From the NCBI GenBank assembly GCA_052387095.1, contig JBQTJN010000044.1, positions 46,042 to 110,041 on the forward strand: a DNA stretch of 64,000 nt, written 5' to 3'. Both the position numbers and the translations under genes were made by a program. Positions 1 through 11,100 of the stretch are shown here, in pieces. This DNA is from JBQTJN01 sp052387095 (GTDB lineage: Bacteria; Pseudomonadota; Alphaproteobacteria; Micavibrionales; Micavibrionaceae). Each line of letters starts with the position of its first letter. Position 1 is the stretch's first letter. The notes beneath the pieces were generated by a model that searched no databases, was not told the DNA's origin, and saw only the letters and a program-made list of their open reading frames with translations.

Positions 1-425
1 TGAGCAGCGGCAGCTACCTTACGGCCTCCACCATCTGCAAGGACATCCTGCCCGAGCAAACCACCACGGATAGCACACGCTATATAAAACTGATGCGCCT
101 GCTAATGCCGGGCATCCTGGCATCCATGAGCATAGTAGCTATCGGTATTGGCGATGTCGTCCAGTTCCTCTTTAATGCCGCCAGTTTGCTATTCCTGGTC
201 GCGCCGATTTACGTGGCCGCCGTTTTGGGAAAAATATGTTCCCGGAAAATGGATAAAATGCTGGCATTTTTCACCACCATTTCCATCGCCTGCTATATTT
301 ACATGTTTGCAAGCGGGGCGTTCGAAAACCTGATCCTCATTTTCGTCCCGACGGCGATGAATATTGTATTTACGCTAGTGGTTTGCTCCTTGTGTAGAAA
401 CGAAGAAATATTTCATGCCGCCTAA
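1..425 (+). CDS. Sodium:solute symporter-like transporter, C-terminal part
   Basis: The reading frame is open from the left edge, so the first part of the gene lies outside the window and no start is seen. The first residues read SSGSYLTAST followed by CKDILP, which resembles the segment of SSS-family sodium/solute symporters that reads like ADSYLTAAST...RDIY. At least three hydrophobic segments follow (around MPGILASMSIVAIGIG, FNAASLLFLVAPIYVAAVL and LILIFVPTAMNIVFTLVV), as expected of the last helices of an inner-membrane carrier. The substrate cannot be read from this part. Its stop overlaps the start of rnhB by 11 bases. The family call rests on one short motif and the topology. Confidence 0.55.
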   Translation, partial: SSGSYLTASTICKDILPEQTTTDSTRYIKLMRLLMPGILASMSIVAIGIGDVVQFLFNAASLLFLVAPIYVAAVLGKICSRKMDKMLAFFTTISIACYIYMFASGAFENLILIFVPTAMNIVFTLVVCSLCRNEEIFHAA

Positions 426-1065
426 AAAGCCCAATTTCGCATTTGAAAAAACTTTCGACGGCCTCGTCTGCGGTCTCGACGAAGTCGGGCGCGCCCCGCT
501 CGCCGGGCCGGTTGTCGCGGCCTGCGTTTATATCCCGCAATCCAAAATACATGAATCCGTCTGGATCGAAGTTAACGACAGCAAAATGGTGGCAGCAAAA
601 AAACGTGAGATCTTGGCGCACGAAATCAAACTCCACGCTTGTTGGGCGATCGCCGAGGCGTCGCACGACGAAGTCGAAACCTTCAATATCGTGCAGGCTT
701 CTTTTCTTGCCATGCGGCGCGCCTACGGAGATATGTGCAAAAATTTCGGCGTGAACATGGATCTTGCGCTGATCGACGGGCATTTGACGCCCCGCTTTCC
801 CTGCCCTACGCAATCCATCATCAAGGGCGACAGTAAATCTGTTTCCATAGCGGCCGCCTCGATTATTGCCAAGACCTACCGTGACGGACTGATGCAAAAC
901 CTGGCACGGGAATACCCGCATTACGGCTGGGAAACCAACGCCGGCTATCCTACCAGGAAGCACCTGGAAGGTATTAACACCCACGGCCTGAGCCCGCTGC
1001 ACCGCAAGAGTTTCGCCCCCGTGCGCAATTTTCTTACAAATGGCTGCGTTTATAAGGCCGCTTAA
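415..1065 (+). CDS. rnhB: Ribonuclease HII
   Basis: RNase HII cuts the RNA strand of RNA/DNA hybrids and removes single ribonucleotides misincorporated in DNA. The 216-residue product is the usual length. The N-terminal GLDEVGR motif carries the catalytic Asp-Glu pair, LIDGH (about residue 117) carries the next acidic ligand, and SVSIAAASIIAKTYRD is the conserved helix with the last acidic residue. The family normally has GRGPLAGPVV; here the second glycine is alanine (GRAPLAGP), a change near the substrate-binding GRG motif that is unusual but leaves all the metal ligands in place. The ATG overlaps the preceding transporter by 11 bases, suggesting coupled translation. ccrM follows after a gap of about 100 bases. 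Confidence 0.93.
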   Translation: MPPKKPNFAFEKTFDGLVCGLDEVGRAPLAGPVVAACVYIPQSKIHESVWIEVNDSKMVAAKKREILAHEIKLHACWAIAEASHDEVETFNIVQASFLAMRRAYGDMCKNFGVNMDLALIDGHLTPRFPCPTQSIIKGDSKSVSIAAASIIAKTYRDGLMQNLAREYPHYGWETNAGYPTRKHLEGINTHGLSPLHRKSFAPVRNFLTNGCVYKAA

Positions 1066-2270
<1,205 letters not shown>

Positions 2271-2275
2271 CCGGA

Positions 2276-2294
2276 GGTCCCGTTTTATGGGACC
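2276..2294. terminator. Hairpin between convergent ccrM and the 2328 gene
   Basis: GGTCCC and GGGACC form a six-base stem with a seven-base loop just after the ccrM stop. No run of T follows on either strand, so it is only a possible weak terminator. Confidence 0.3.
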
Positions 2295-2327
2295 GCAGGC
2301 ACGACTTTGAAAAGAGCGGCAAGCTGA

Positions 2328-3131
2328 TCAGCGCTGGAAGCGCTCTTCATGCAGCAGCACGGTTAATTCAGGATCAGCAAAAACTTTGATCCCGTCGAGT
2401 ACACCCAAAATCTGCGCTGCTTTTCGTGTTCCCTCGTTGCCATAAATGTACTCCGCGGCTTTAGGCGCGATCATGTGAATCTGCATGACGATATACGCAT
2501 TTCTCAAATCATAAAGCCGATCCGGCGTTTGATTTTTCGGTTTCAGCGCATTAAAAGGAATCATTTTTTGATTGATGTAAGTCTCGGCGGTTTCAGGTTG
2601 AACTTTGATAGCGAACAGCGAAAATGGCTGGCTCAGATCAACAATAAGTATGCGCGGATATCCTTCCAGTTCAATAGGTCTCCCGGCATGATTCTGGTCG
2701 CATATAACCTCGTCGATATTATTGGAATAAAATTCAAACCGCGTTGTCGGTTGAATTTTATATTTATCCAGCACTTCGAATGACTGGGTTTTCAGATCAT
2801 ATTGACCAAGCCGGAGCGGCTGGGCAAATTCAAAATGGACGGGGAAGCCGCCAACATCATTTTTAACCTGCGATCGTGTTAGCTCGCGTATTTCCTGCCA
2901 TTTGAATTCATTGTGAAAAAATTCCTGGTAAACATTGCATTTGTTTATGATTACAAAATTATCGATATGTGTGTCGTTGTTCGCATCCAGAAAAGACAGC
3001 GCCCAGTAAAGTTTTGAAAGATTTTCTATGCGCGGCGGCTCGTAGTGCGCCAGTACAGCGCTTTTTTCCGCCGCCCGCGCGGAGGCAAAGCACATAATGA
3101 CGGGCAATATTAAAAGCAGATATTTCATCAT
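2328..3131 (-). CDS. Secreted protein of unknown function
   Basis: The 267-residue product starts with a clear signal peptide (MMKYLLLILPVIMCFASARA, then AEKSAV), so it is exported. The mature part is soluble, with YWALSFLDANNDTHIDNF near the start and several aromatic-rich strands (FEFAQPLRLGQYD, RFEFYSNNIDEV). It recalls DUF4852-type periplasmic proteins but I cannot confirm this. Two cysteines (in NKCNVYQ and VICDQN) could form a disulfide. The ATG overlaps the mutY stop by four bases, so the two genes are translationally coupled. No enzyme motif is visible. Confidence 0.75.
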   Translation of the reverse strand: MMKYLLLILPVIMCFASARAAEKSAVLAHYEPPRIENLSKLYWALSFLDANNDTHIDNFVIINKCNVYQEFFHNEFKWQEIRELTRSQVKNDVGGFPVHFEFAQPLRLGQYDLKTQSFEVLDKYKIQPTTRFEFYSNNIDEVICDQNHAGRPIELEGYPRILIVDLSQPFSLFAIKVQPETAETYINQKMIPFNALKPKNQTPDRLYDLRNAYIVMQIHMIAPKAAEYIYGNEGTRKAAQILGVLDGIKVFADPELTVLLHEERFQR

Positions 3132-4234
3132 TTGATTATACCTTCACGATTGTAAAGTTTGAATGCTTTTTTGAAAAGAGACGGAAAACCCACATTTTTT
3201 AACGCCCCCGCTTCGACCCATTTATACCCCGCCGGTGCTTTAAACCCTTTTGCGGCACGCGCTTTTTTTAATGTGAGCTCCAGCTCGAAATGTGTAAATA
3301 CATGACGCACCACGGCGTTTCTGCCGGCGGTTTCCATTTTGAAAGATTGGAGCGCGATTGGCGGTTTTATAGCCTTTCCAGCTTTATCCCACGAAGAGGT
3401 CGGGAACCCCGGCATCCCGCCGAGCAACCCGCGCGCCGGACGTTCCTCGATCAAAACGCGGTTCTTGCTGTCGCTGACCCAGTAAACATGCCCTGCCTTT
3501 TTCGGCCTCGCTTTTTTAGCTGCGCGCGCCGGCAGTTTATCCTGGATGTTTTGCCCGCGCGCTTCGCAAGTCTGGTTGAGTGGGCACAGACTGCAGCGCG
3601 GCTTGCCGGGAATGCAGATTGCGGCCCCGAGATCCATCATCGCCTGCGCAAGATCGCCCGGCCGCTCTTCATAATTTTCAAAAAACCCCGCTGCCAGCGA
3701 TTTCAGAACCGGTTTAGCTCCCGGCAAAGGCTCACGCACGGCGAAATACCGTGCCATCACGCGCTCGATATTCCCGTCCATCACTGTCGCCGGTTTGTCG
3801 AAAGCAATCGTGCGGATCGCTGCGCTCGTATAATCGCCGATGCCGGGCAGCTTTTTCAGCGCCTCCTGCTCTTCTGGAAAAATACCTTTCAGGTCTTTGC
3901 TGACGATTTTCGCGCATGCATGCAGATTTCTCGCCCGCGCGTAATATCCAAGTCCCGCCCACGCGCTCATTACATCGGGGGCCTTCGCACACGCCAGCGC
4001 ATGCACATCCGGCCATTTTTGCAGGAACTTCATATAATGAGGCGCAACAGCCGTGACCGTCGTTTGCTGAAGCATGATCTCCGAGAGCCAGACATGATAG
4101 GCTTTCGCGCGTTTGCCCGCTTTGGCCCGCCACGGTAAATCCCGCCGGTGACGGTCATACCAGGAGAGAATAGCCTGCCGGAAGACATCCGAGTCCCCGG
4201 CTTTGAGTTTAAGGTTGCGTTTTGCCTTGGTCAT
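3128..4234 (-). CDS. mutY: A/G-specific adenine glycosylase
   Basis: MutY removes adenine mispaired with 8-oxoguanine or guanine. The 368-residue product shows LPWR and SEIMLQQTTV near residue 50 with the catalytic Glu, the helix-hairpin-helix segment LPGIGDYTSAAIRTIAF, and VMDGNIERVMAR with the conserved catalytic Asp. The 4Fe-4S cluster motif C-x6-C-x2-C-x5-C is intact (CIPGKPRCSLCPLNQTC). The C-terminal part has the Nudix-like 8-oxoG-recognition domain (GHVYWVSDSKNRVLIEERP, FTHFELEL). It is transcribed divergently from the DUF721 gene and overlaps the downstream secreted-protein gene by four bases. Confidence 0.95.
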   Translation of the reverse strand: MTKAKRNLKLKAGDSDVFRQAILSWYDRHRRDLPWRAKAGKRAKAYHVWLSEIMLQQTTVTAVAPHYMKFLQKWPDVHALACAKAPDVMSAWAGLGYYARARNLHACAKIVSKDLKGIFPEEQEALKKLPGIGDYTSAAIRTIAFDKPATVMDGNIERVMARYFAVREPLPGAKPVLKSLAAGFFENYEERPGDLAQAMMDLGAAICIPGKPRCSLCPLNQTCEARGQNIQDKLPARAAKKARPKKAGHVYWVSDSKNRVLIEERPARGLLGGMPGFPTSSWDKAGKAIKPPIALQSFKMETAGRNAVVRHVFTHFELELTLKKARAAKGFKAPAGYKWVEAGALKNVGFPSLFKKAFKLYNREGIIK

Positions 4235-4267
4235 TCTTAACTTTATACGGGAAAAAGGGAGAAAACC

Positions 4268-4732
4268 ATGCGCCCCGTCGCAGACGCCGCAGCCAGGATC
4301 GCCGGCAAGAGTTTCAGCAAAAAATACGTTGCGCTGGGCCGCGTTGTCCAGTCATGGGCGGAAATCGCCGGGGCCGAATTCGCCCGCAAGGCCCGGCCCG
4401 TCAAGATTCATTACCGTAAAGCCGACCGTTCGGGCAACCCCAGCGTAACGCTCGATATCGCCATTTCGGATTCCGACGCCACGCTGGCGCATTACCAGAA
4501 AGACCTGATCCTCGAACGCATTAACCGGATTTTCGGCAATAACTGGATTACGGATCTGAAATTCGTGCCGCTGGCGTCCGAAACCAAGGCGCGGGGCCGT
4601 CCGAAAAAGCCGCCCGCGCCCTTGACTAAAGAGCAAAAAAGTCATTTATCGCAAGTGCTGGAACCGGTTTCCGATCCGGAGCTCAAAGACCATCTCGAAA
4701 AAATCGGACAGGCCATACTCGAGGGAAAATAG
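4268..4732 (+). CDS. DUF721 (DciA-like) protein
   Basis: The 154-residue protein has the DUF721 core: RIAGKSFSKKYV, VVQSWAEIAGAEFARKARPVKI, a beta strand VTLDIAISDSDATLAHYQKDLILERINRIFG and the closing IxDLKFV strand. DUF721 includes DciA, the replicative helicase (DnaB) operator found in bacteria without DnaC or DnaI. In alphaproteobacteria the gene commonly lies beside mutY and a DsbA-like gene, as it does here (mutY is divergent, dsbA-like and smc are downstream). The extra C-terminal 50 residues are charged and Pro-rich. Assignment to DciA function is inference from family and context. The gene ends three bases before the efp start. Confidence 0.82.
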   Translation: MRPVADAAARIAGKSFSKKYVALGRVVQSWAEIAGAEFARKARPVKIHYRKADRSGNPSVTLDIAISDSDATLAHYQKDLILERINRIFGNNWITDLKFVPLASETKARGRPKKPPAPLTKEQKSHLSQVLEPVSDPELKDHLEKIGQAILEGK

Positions 4733-4735
4733 ATC

Positions 4736-5299
4736 ATGAAAGTAAACGCAAACACCTTAAGAAAAGGCAACGTGATTGAATATGAAAGCAAGCTTTGGGT
4801 CGTTGTAAAAAACGAACTGCTTTCGCCCGGCAAGGGCGCCGCCGTGGCGCAGGTCGAAATGCGCGATGTGCGCACAGGCAACAAGAATAATATCCGCTTC
4901 CGCACGCAGGAACAGGTTGAGCGCGTCCGTCTGGATCAGGAGGAATACCAGTTCCTCTATGGCAGCGGCGATGAATATAACTTCATGAACAACAAGACCT
5001 TCGAACAAATCATCGTGAAAAAGCAGACCATCGGCTTCGCAGCGGACTTTTTACAGGAAGGCATGCAGTGCGAGATTGAGTCGTTCGAGAATGAAGTGCT
5101 GAACGTAACAATTCCGGACACCGTTATTCTTGAAATCGCCGAGGCGGACGCTGTCGTCAAGGGTCAGACCGCCACCACATCTTACAAGCCCGCTATTCTC
5201 TCCAACGGCGTCAAAGTCATGGTCCCACCTTTTATTGAATCCGGCACGAAAATCGTTGTCCGCACCGAAGACGGTACCTATGTCGAGCGGGCTAAATAA
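4736..5299 (+). CDS. efp: Translation elongation factor P
   Basis: EF-P binds between the P and E sites and relieves ribosome stalling at polyproline stretches. The 187-residue length and three-barrel sequence are typical. The loop that reaches the peptidyl-transferase centre reads SPGKGAA, so the residue to be modified is Lys33. This fits the EpmA-type beta-lysylation route, and an epmA gene lies at 42069-43088; no epmB is seen in this window. The gene begins three bases after DUF721 and is followed within seven bases by the inositol monophosphatase gene, so the three probably form an operon. Confidence 0.96.
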   Translation: MKVNANTLRKGNVIEYESKLWVVVKNELLSPGKGAAVAQVEMRDVRTGNKNNIRFRTQEQVERVRLDQEEYQFLYGSGDEYNFMNNKTFEQIIVKKQTIGFAADFLQEGMQCEIESFENEVLNVTIPDTVILEIAEADAVVKGQTATTSYKPAILSNGVKVMVPPFIESGTKIVVRTEDGTYVERAK

Positions 5300-5305
5300 A
5301 AACAC

Positions 5306-6097
5306 ATGGTTGTCCTCTCTCCCAATCTGAATATCATGATCCGCGCTGCCGAGAAGGCGGGCAAATCATTGCTGCGCGATTTCGGGGAAGTCGAACAACT
5401 GCAGGTCTCGCGTAAGGGCCCGTCGGATTTCGTTTCAGCAGCCGACCGCCGCGCCGAGGAAATCATTTTCACCGAACTGCAGAAAGCTCGTCCCGGCTAC
5501 AGCTTCCTCATGGAAGAAGGCGGCGCGGTGGCAGGCGAAAACAAGGATTACCGCTGGATCGTCGACCCGCTGGACGGCACTCTCAACTTTCTGCACGGCG
5601 TGCCGCATTGGGCCATTTCGATCGGCCTCGAGGAAAAAGGCGAAATCACCGCCGGCATTGTTTACGATCCCGTTAAAGACGAGATGTTCCGCGCGGAGAA
5701 AAACGGCGGCGCCTTTCTGCGCCGTAAACGTTTAAGAGTTTCCGGGCGCACCCAGATGGAAATGGCGACAATCGCCAGCGGCGGACCGCGCCGCGATGGT
5801 AAATCCCATGAACAGTTTTTCAAAGAGCAACGCGCCGTATGGGATGCAGGCCCGTCGCTTCGGCGCTATGGTGCCGCGGCGCTGGATATGTGCTATGTTG
5901 CAGCCGGGCGCTTCGAGGCATACTGGGAACGCGCCCTGAAACCATGGGATGTTGCCGCCGGCTATCTTATTGTTAAAGAAGCGGGCGGTTTCGTCTGCGA
6001 TCTCGATAGTGATGCCAAGAATGCCGTTGAAACCGGAAATGTCCTGTGCGGAAATGAAATTGTTTACGGACAGCTTAAAAAAATTCTGCGTGCCTGA
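5306..6097 (+). CDS. suhB: Inositol monophosphatase family protein (SuhB-like)
   Basis: The family dephosphorylates inositol 1-phosphate and related sugar phosphates with Mg2+; SuhB also has a ribosomal-RNA transcription role in enterobacteria. The 263-residue protein shows the metal-binding motifs MEEGGAVAGE, WIVDPLDGTLNF (about residue 88) and the C-terminal KPWDVAAGYLIVKEAGG. Placement directly after efp is common in alphaproteobacteria. The substrate cannot be fixed from sequence. The next gene starts inside its 3' end in another frame. Confidence 0.9.
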   Translation: MVVLSPNLNIMIRAAEKAGKSLLRDFGEVEQLQVSRKGPSDFVSAADRRAEEIIFTELQKARPGYSFLMEEGGAVAGENKDYRWIVDPLDGTLNFLHGVPHWAISIGLEEKGEITAGIVYDPVKDEMFRAEKNGGAFLRRKRLRVSGRTQMEMATIASGGPRRDGKSHEQFFKEQRAVWDAGPSLRRYGAAALDMCYVAAGRFEAYWERALKPWDVAAGYLIVKEAGGFVCDLDSDAKNAVETGNVLCGNEIVYGQLKKILRA

Positions 6098-6992
6098 AAA
6101 AAAGCGCTTTTTCGCTTTGTGTTTTGCAATCATGCTTATGCCGGCGCCTATGGCCCTGGCGCAGGACTCATCATCTTCCGTTGAAATCTACCAGGATGCG
6201 CTCGATCCTTCGAAGCCGGCTGATCAACCTCTGCCTAATCCACTGACTTTTTTCAAGGTGGATGAAACCAGTAAAACAATTGTCAGGAAATCCGAAAATA
6301 AATCCCGGTCTCTGAAAATAAAAACCACAATTGCTGATAAGCTCAAAACAACCAAGCTGCAGGCTGCGATCCCGATTCCGCCGCGCCGGCCAAAGACGCT
6401 GAACGCGCCGGATTCTTTTGTCAAAAAAGCACGTGCCGATGACAAGAAAAAAACAGAAATCGCTGTAGAGAAACCAAAGCCGCCGAAAAAACCGGTCAAA
6501 ACGGCAAGTAATATTGTAAAAATCCCGGCTGTTAGATCTGCACAAAAGGCAAAAATAAAAACCATATTGTCAAAGCCATCGAAAGATGTGTTTGAAGAAA
6601 ATCTTGTGAAGCCGTCTCTGCAGGATATTCTCGAAAGCATCGATCCGAAGGCCGCGAAAGAAAATGCCGCCGCGAATAACGGTCTGTCTCTCGCCTACAG
6701 GCAAGGCGTAACAGAATTGCCGGCAGACATCCGGAATGTCCTTTCCGTTGGTTTGCTTTCACATCTGAAATCAGAACCGCGCAGCCGGCTCGAAATTATG
6801 GGCTATGCCTCGTCGCCCAAAAACGATGAAAGTGAGGCTCGCAGGGTGTCGCTGAAACGCGTGCGGACTATCCACGACTTCCTCGTTGGCAAAGGTATCG
6901 AATCATCTAGAATTGACATAAGATCAATGGGGCTATCAGCCCCGACAACCCGGCAACCCGACCGTGTGGATCTCAGGTTGTTAAGCCCTTGA
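6054..6992 (+). CDS. Exported OmpA-C-like peptidoglycan-associated protein
   Basis: I chose the ATG at 6054, which overlaps suhB by 44 bases, because it gives MKLFTDSLKKFCVPEKK followed by the hydrophobic stretch RFFALCFAIMLMPAPMALAQ, a signal peptide. The middle (about residues 60-180) is Lys/Pro-rich low complexity (PRRPKT, KPKPPKKPVKT), probably an extended linker through the periplasm. The last 100 residues resemble the OmpA C-terminal fold: LAYRQGVTELP, LEIMGYASS, ARRVSLKRVRTIHDFLVGKGIESSRIDIRSMG and RVDLRLL. The binding Asp/Arg pair of canonical OmpA is only partly recognisable (GYAS, RRVSLKR). A role in tethering the outer membrane to peptidoglycan is inferred. Confidence 0.78.
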   Translation: MKLFTDSLKKFCVPEKKRFFALCFAIMLMPAPMALAQDSSSSVEIYQDALDPSKPADQPLPNPLTFFKVDETSKTIVRKSENKSRSLKIKTTIADKLKTTKLQAAIPIPPRRPKTLNAPDSFVKKARADDKKKTEIAVEKPKPPKKPVKTASNIVKIPAVRSAQKAKIKTILSKPSKDVFEENLVKPSLQDILESIDPKAAKENAAANNGLSLAYRQGVTELPADIRNVLSVGLLSHLKSEPRSRLEIMGYASSPKNDESEARRVSLKRVRTIHDFLVGKGIESSRIDIRSMGLSAPTTRQPDRVDLRLLSP

Positions 6993-7036
6993 TATTACTC
7001 GGTGTGGATAGCTTAAAGCTTTATCGCCGCAAATCG

Positions 7037-7065
7037 TTGACAAATCGCGCCTAAAAATGTGAATT
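7037..7065 (+). promoter_or_regulatory. Candidate sigma-70 promoter for the DsbA-like/smc genes
   Basis: TTGACA at 7037-7042 is followed after 17 bases by TGAATT at 7060-7065, about 55 bases before the start of the DsbA-like gene. The -35 box is perfect and the -10 box is weak. Confidence 0.4.
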
Positions 7066-7118
7066 TATCCATAATTTCCCATATTTTATAAAGCCTGCGG
7101 GCCCATTAGAGGATACAC

Positions 7119-8102
7119 ATGACCGATAAGAATAAGAAAGTGTTTCTGGTTATTGCTTTTGTTGTTGTTCTCTCAATTGTCGGCGGCCTTTCCCTGCTGA
7201 ATGGTTCGGGTATGGATACAACCCCTGCGCCGGACGCAAACGGGCCAGGTACGACGGCTGCCACCACCACGCAGGAGCCCGTTGAACATGCTGCGGTGAT
7301 TGATAGCGATGATGCGCTTGAAGAAAGAGCCTTGGGCGAGAAAAACGCCACGGTGAAAATCGAGGAATATGCTTCCCTGACCTGCAGCCATTGCGCGCAT
7401 TTCTACAACGAAATCTTCCCGAAATTGAAAAGCAAGTATATCGACAGCGGCAAAGTTCGTTTCGTGTTTTCCGATTTTCCGCTCAACGCCCCGGCCATGC
7501 ACGCTGCCATGATCGCACGCTGTATTCCGGAAGCTCAGTATTTCGATTTTATTGATACGCTTTTTGCCGAACAGGAAAAATGGGGTTTCGATCCGAATTA
7601 CCTCGCCTACCTGAAGGCGACTGCCGCCAAGCACGGCGTAAACGGTGCGACCTACCAGACCTGCCTGCAGAACACCGAAATCCAGCAAGGCATCGTTAAG
7701 CGTATGGAGGCGGCACAAGCCCAGTGGCAGATCAATTCTACGCCGACTTTTGTGATCAACAACAAGAAAACAATTAATGGAACAGTCTCTTTCGAGGAAT
7801 TCTCCAAAACCATCGAAGAAGCGCTCGGTAATCCTGTAAAGGAAACGGAAGAAGCGGTGCCTGTTATGGTAACACCGGAGGCCGCAACCACCACAACTAC
7901 AACAACGTCTCCAGTAACGCCGTCTGCCGCTGAAAAAACCATCGCAGTCGGCGAGCCTAACCCGGCGACACCGGCCGATGCTGAAGAGGCCGCCCCCGCT
8001 ACTGAAGACGAAACTTCAACAGAAGAAACCAAGGCTCCCGCGCCGTCTGAAGAAGAAGCTCCGGCAGAAAATCCTGCCGATGAAGAAAGTGTGGCGCCGT
8101 AA
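7119..8102 (+). CDS. DsbA-family thiol oxidoreductase with acidic tail
   Basis: An N-terminal hydrophobic segment (VFLVIAFVVVLSIVGGLSLL) anchors or exports the protein. A thioredoxin-fold domain follows, with the active site CSHC in SLTCSHCAHFY (about residue 92) and the cis-proline loop NSTPTFVINN (about residue 212), so it is probably a periplasmic disulfide oxidase or isomerase of the BdbD/ScsC type. Unusually, the last 100 residues are low complexity, rich in Thr, Ala, Pro and Glu (TTTTTTTSPV, EEAAPATEDE), which the family normally lacks. It ends two bases from the smc ATG. DsbA-like before smc is a frequent alphaproteobacterial order. Confidence 0.87.
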   Translation: MTDKNKKVFLVIAFVVVLSIVGGLSLLNGSGMDTTPAPDANGPGTTAATTTQEPVEHAAVIDSDDALEERALGEKNATVKIEEYASLTCSHCAHFYNEIFPKLKSKYIDSGKVRFVFSDFPLNAPAMHAAMIARCIPEAQYFDFIDTLFAEQEKWGFDPNYLAYLKATAAKHGVNGATYQTCLQNTEIQQGIVKRMEAAQAQWQINSTPTFVINNKKTINGTVSFEEFSKTIEEALGNPVKETEEAVPVMVTPEAATTTTTTTSPVTPSAAEKTIAVGEPNPATPADAEEAAPATEDETSTEETKAPAPSEEEAPAENPADEESVAP

Positions 8103-8105
8103 TAT

Positions 8106-11100
8106 ATGATCCAGTTTACCTCACTGCGTATTCACGGTTTCAAATCTTTCGTAGACCGTACAGAACTAGATATAGGCACCGGCCTGAACGGCATCGTCGG
8201 TCCGAATGGTTGTGGAAAATCCAATCTTGTCGAAGCGATGCGCTGGATCATGGGCGAAAATTCTCCCAAACGTATGCGCGGGTCTGGCATGGAAGACGTC
8301 ATTTTCAACGGGACAACGCAGCGCCCTCCTCGCAACAGCGCGGAAGTCACACTGATTCTCGACAATACCTCGCGCACCGCACCTGCTGCCTATAACAACA
8401 CGGATGAGATTGAAATCACGCGCCGGATCGAGCGCGATCACGGCTCCACCTATAAAATCAACGGTAAGACTGTGCGTGCCCGCGACGTGCAGATGTTTTT
8501 TGCCGATACCGTAACGGGCGCCAACTCGCCCTCTCTTGTGTCGCAGGGACGCATCGCGCAGATCATCAATTCCAAGCCGTTCGAGCGCCGTCTTATTCTC
8601 GAAGAATCCGCCGGCATCACGGGCCTCTATGCCCGCCGCCACGAGGCCGAGCTTCGTTTGAAGGCGGCGGACACTAACCTGCGCCGCGTCGATGATATTC
8701 TTGCTGGTCAGGAAACCCGTCTCGGTGAACTGAAACGCCAGGCGCGCCAGGCCACACGGTACAGAAACGTCAGCGGCCAGATCCGCGAACTGGAAATCAT
8801 TCTTGCATGGCTGGAATGGCAGGCGCTCGAAGAGCGCATGAAACTCACCCGCGCAAAATTCGACGAGGCGGAAAGCGCCGTCTCCGAGAAAATGGGCGTC
8901 GTTACGCAACTGACCAAAACGCAGGAAACGCAGGCGCGCGATCTCCCGTATTTCCGTCAGAAAGAAGCCGAAAGCGCCGCCGCCCTCCAGAACAAGCGCA
9001 TTAACCTGCAGCGCCTCGAAGATGAAATCGCCCGCCACGACGAGGCCCTGCAGGAAGCGAAAGACCAGTTTGAGCAGATGACTGCCGACAAGGCACACGA
9101 AAATCACGTCGCTGAGGAAAGCCAGGCGCTCTCTCTCCGCCTTGAGGAAGAAAAGAACGGTATCGTCGCTGAACAGGAAAGCGAAAGCGGCCACTTCGCA
9201 GCCCGTCAGGCGGCACGAGATACGCTTGAGGGCAAAGTCCAGGCGCTGGAAGAACAATACAACACCATGATGCAGGCTTCCGCCGAAGCCAAGGCGCAGA
9301 AAAAAGCGCTGGAGCAGCAGGTCGAGCAGAACGCAGGGCGCATTCAGACGCTTCAGGCACGCAAGGAAAAGGCCGCCGCGGACCTCGTCGGCGTGAAAAA
9401 AGATTCCGCCGATGCGCAGGATCTGAAAGCCATTGAAGATGACATCAGCAATCTTGAGAAGCTCGCGGCCGATCTCTCGTCTGAAATTGAAACACTCCGC
9501 ACCATGCAGAGCGCGTCGCTTGAAACCGTAACGCAGGCGCGGGAGGCGCTCGCCGCCGCAGAAAGCCGCCAGTCGAAATACATGGCCGAGCTTTCCATGT
9601 TGCAGGGCTTCTTTGACACCAAAAAGAGCGGATCGTTCGCGCCCGTGTTGAATATTGTCAAGGCTGATGAAGGTTTTGAAAAGGCGCTTTCGCGTGCGCT
9701 CGGTGATGCGCTGCTGGCCTCGCTCGATGATAAAGCGCCCGCACGCTGGACGCGCCGTCATAACCTTGAATTGCCTGCCCTGCCCGCCGGCATAGATTCT
9801 ATCGCATCACGCATCAAGGCGCCTGAGGAAATGAAAGCCGCGCTGTCCCAGATCGGCCTCGTCCAAAGCGAAGCGGTCGGCCATACGAACAAAGATACTC
9901 TGAAGCCCGGCCAGTCTCTGGTTTCGCGCGACGGTTTTTACTGGCGCTGGGACGGTCTCGCGATCAAGCCGGATGCCACCGACCGCAACACTCAGCATCT
10001 GCAATATAAAAATCAGCTCGCGGAACTTGAGAAAATGAAATCGGAAATCGAAAACGATGTTTCTGAAAGGCAGGTTGCACTGCAAAAGGTGCAAACCGCG
10101 CATCAGGAAAATGAAACGCGCCTGAAGGAGCTTTCCGAAAAAGCCCGCGCCAACGAGGAAAGGCTCAAGCGCGACCGCACACAATTACTGACGACGCAGG
10201 AAAAACGCGTTCGTATTGAATCCGAACTGACGCGCCTGAACGACACCATCAAAATGGCGGAGGAAGACCTGCATACTTTGCAGGAACAGGTCCACACCGA
10301 CCGTGAGCGCCTTGAGACTTATGAATCCGCAGCGCATGCAAAGAAGGAGCAGGACATCCTCAGCCTGCGCCAGACCCTGCTTGAGGCGCGCGAAACTCAC
10401 CAGGGCGCCGTCCGCGCTTTCGATCTCTATGAACAGCAGCAGAACACGCGCAATGCCCGCCTGCACGCGATTGCCGATGAGCGTATCAACATGCAGAACC
10501 GCATGATCCGCAGCCGTGAGCGTATCCGCCAGCTCGAGGAAAGACAAACCGCCCTGTCGGCCAAAATCAAAGAGCTGAAAAACCAGCCGCAGAATTTCGA
10601 AGCCGACAAGCAGAAATTTTTCAGTGAAATCGCTTTGCTCGAGCAGCAGCGTACCGCTGATGCTGACGTCCTCGCCGCTTGCGAGAACGATGTCAATGAA
10701 ACGGGCAAGCTTCTGAAGCAGGCGGAAGGTGTGATGGGCCAGTCGCGCGAAGAGCGCGCCCATGCGCAGGCGCTCTCTCAGGCACTGGAAGAACAACGCA
10801 CTACGATGCAAAATCACATTGTTGAACAATTCGGCATGCAGCCAGAAATCCTGCCCGAGCAGACAAAAATCGAAGTGGAGTCAACGCCGGAAGCCGCAGA
10901 AGAACTCCGCCATAAGAAAGAACGCTACACACGCGAGCGCGATAATATCGGTCCGGTCAATTTGCGCGCTGACGACGAAGCGCAGGAAATGGAAAAAGAA
11001 GTCACCGCCATGCTGAATGAGCGTAATGACCTGATGGAAGCCATCGCCGAACTGCGTCGCGGCATCGACACCATCAACCGCGAAGCGCGCGACCGTCTCC

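Noticed and set aside
5949..6053. Upstream extension of the OmpA-like gene
   Set aside because: The frame is open to 5949, but those codons lie deep in suhB and precede a proper signal peptide starting at 6054, so the later start is preferred.
8166..9761. Long open frame of 531 codons antisense to smc
   Set aside because: It lies wholly opposite smc, whose motifs are clear. Its composition is that of a shadow frame, and no start site or family is evident.
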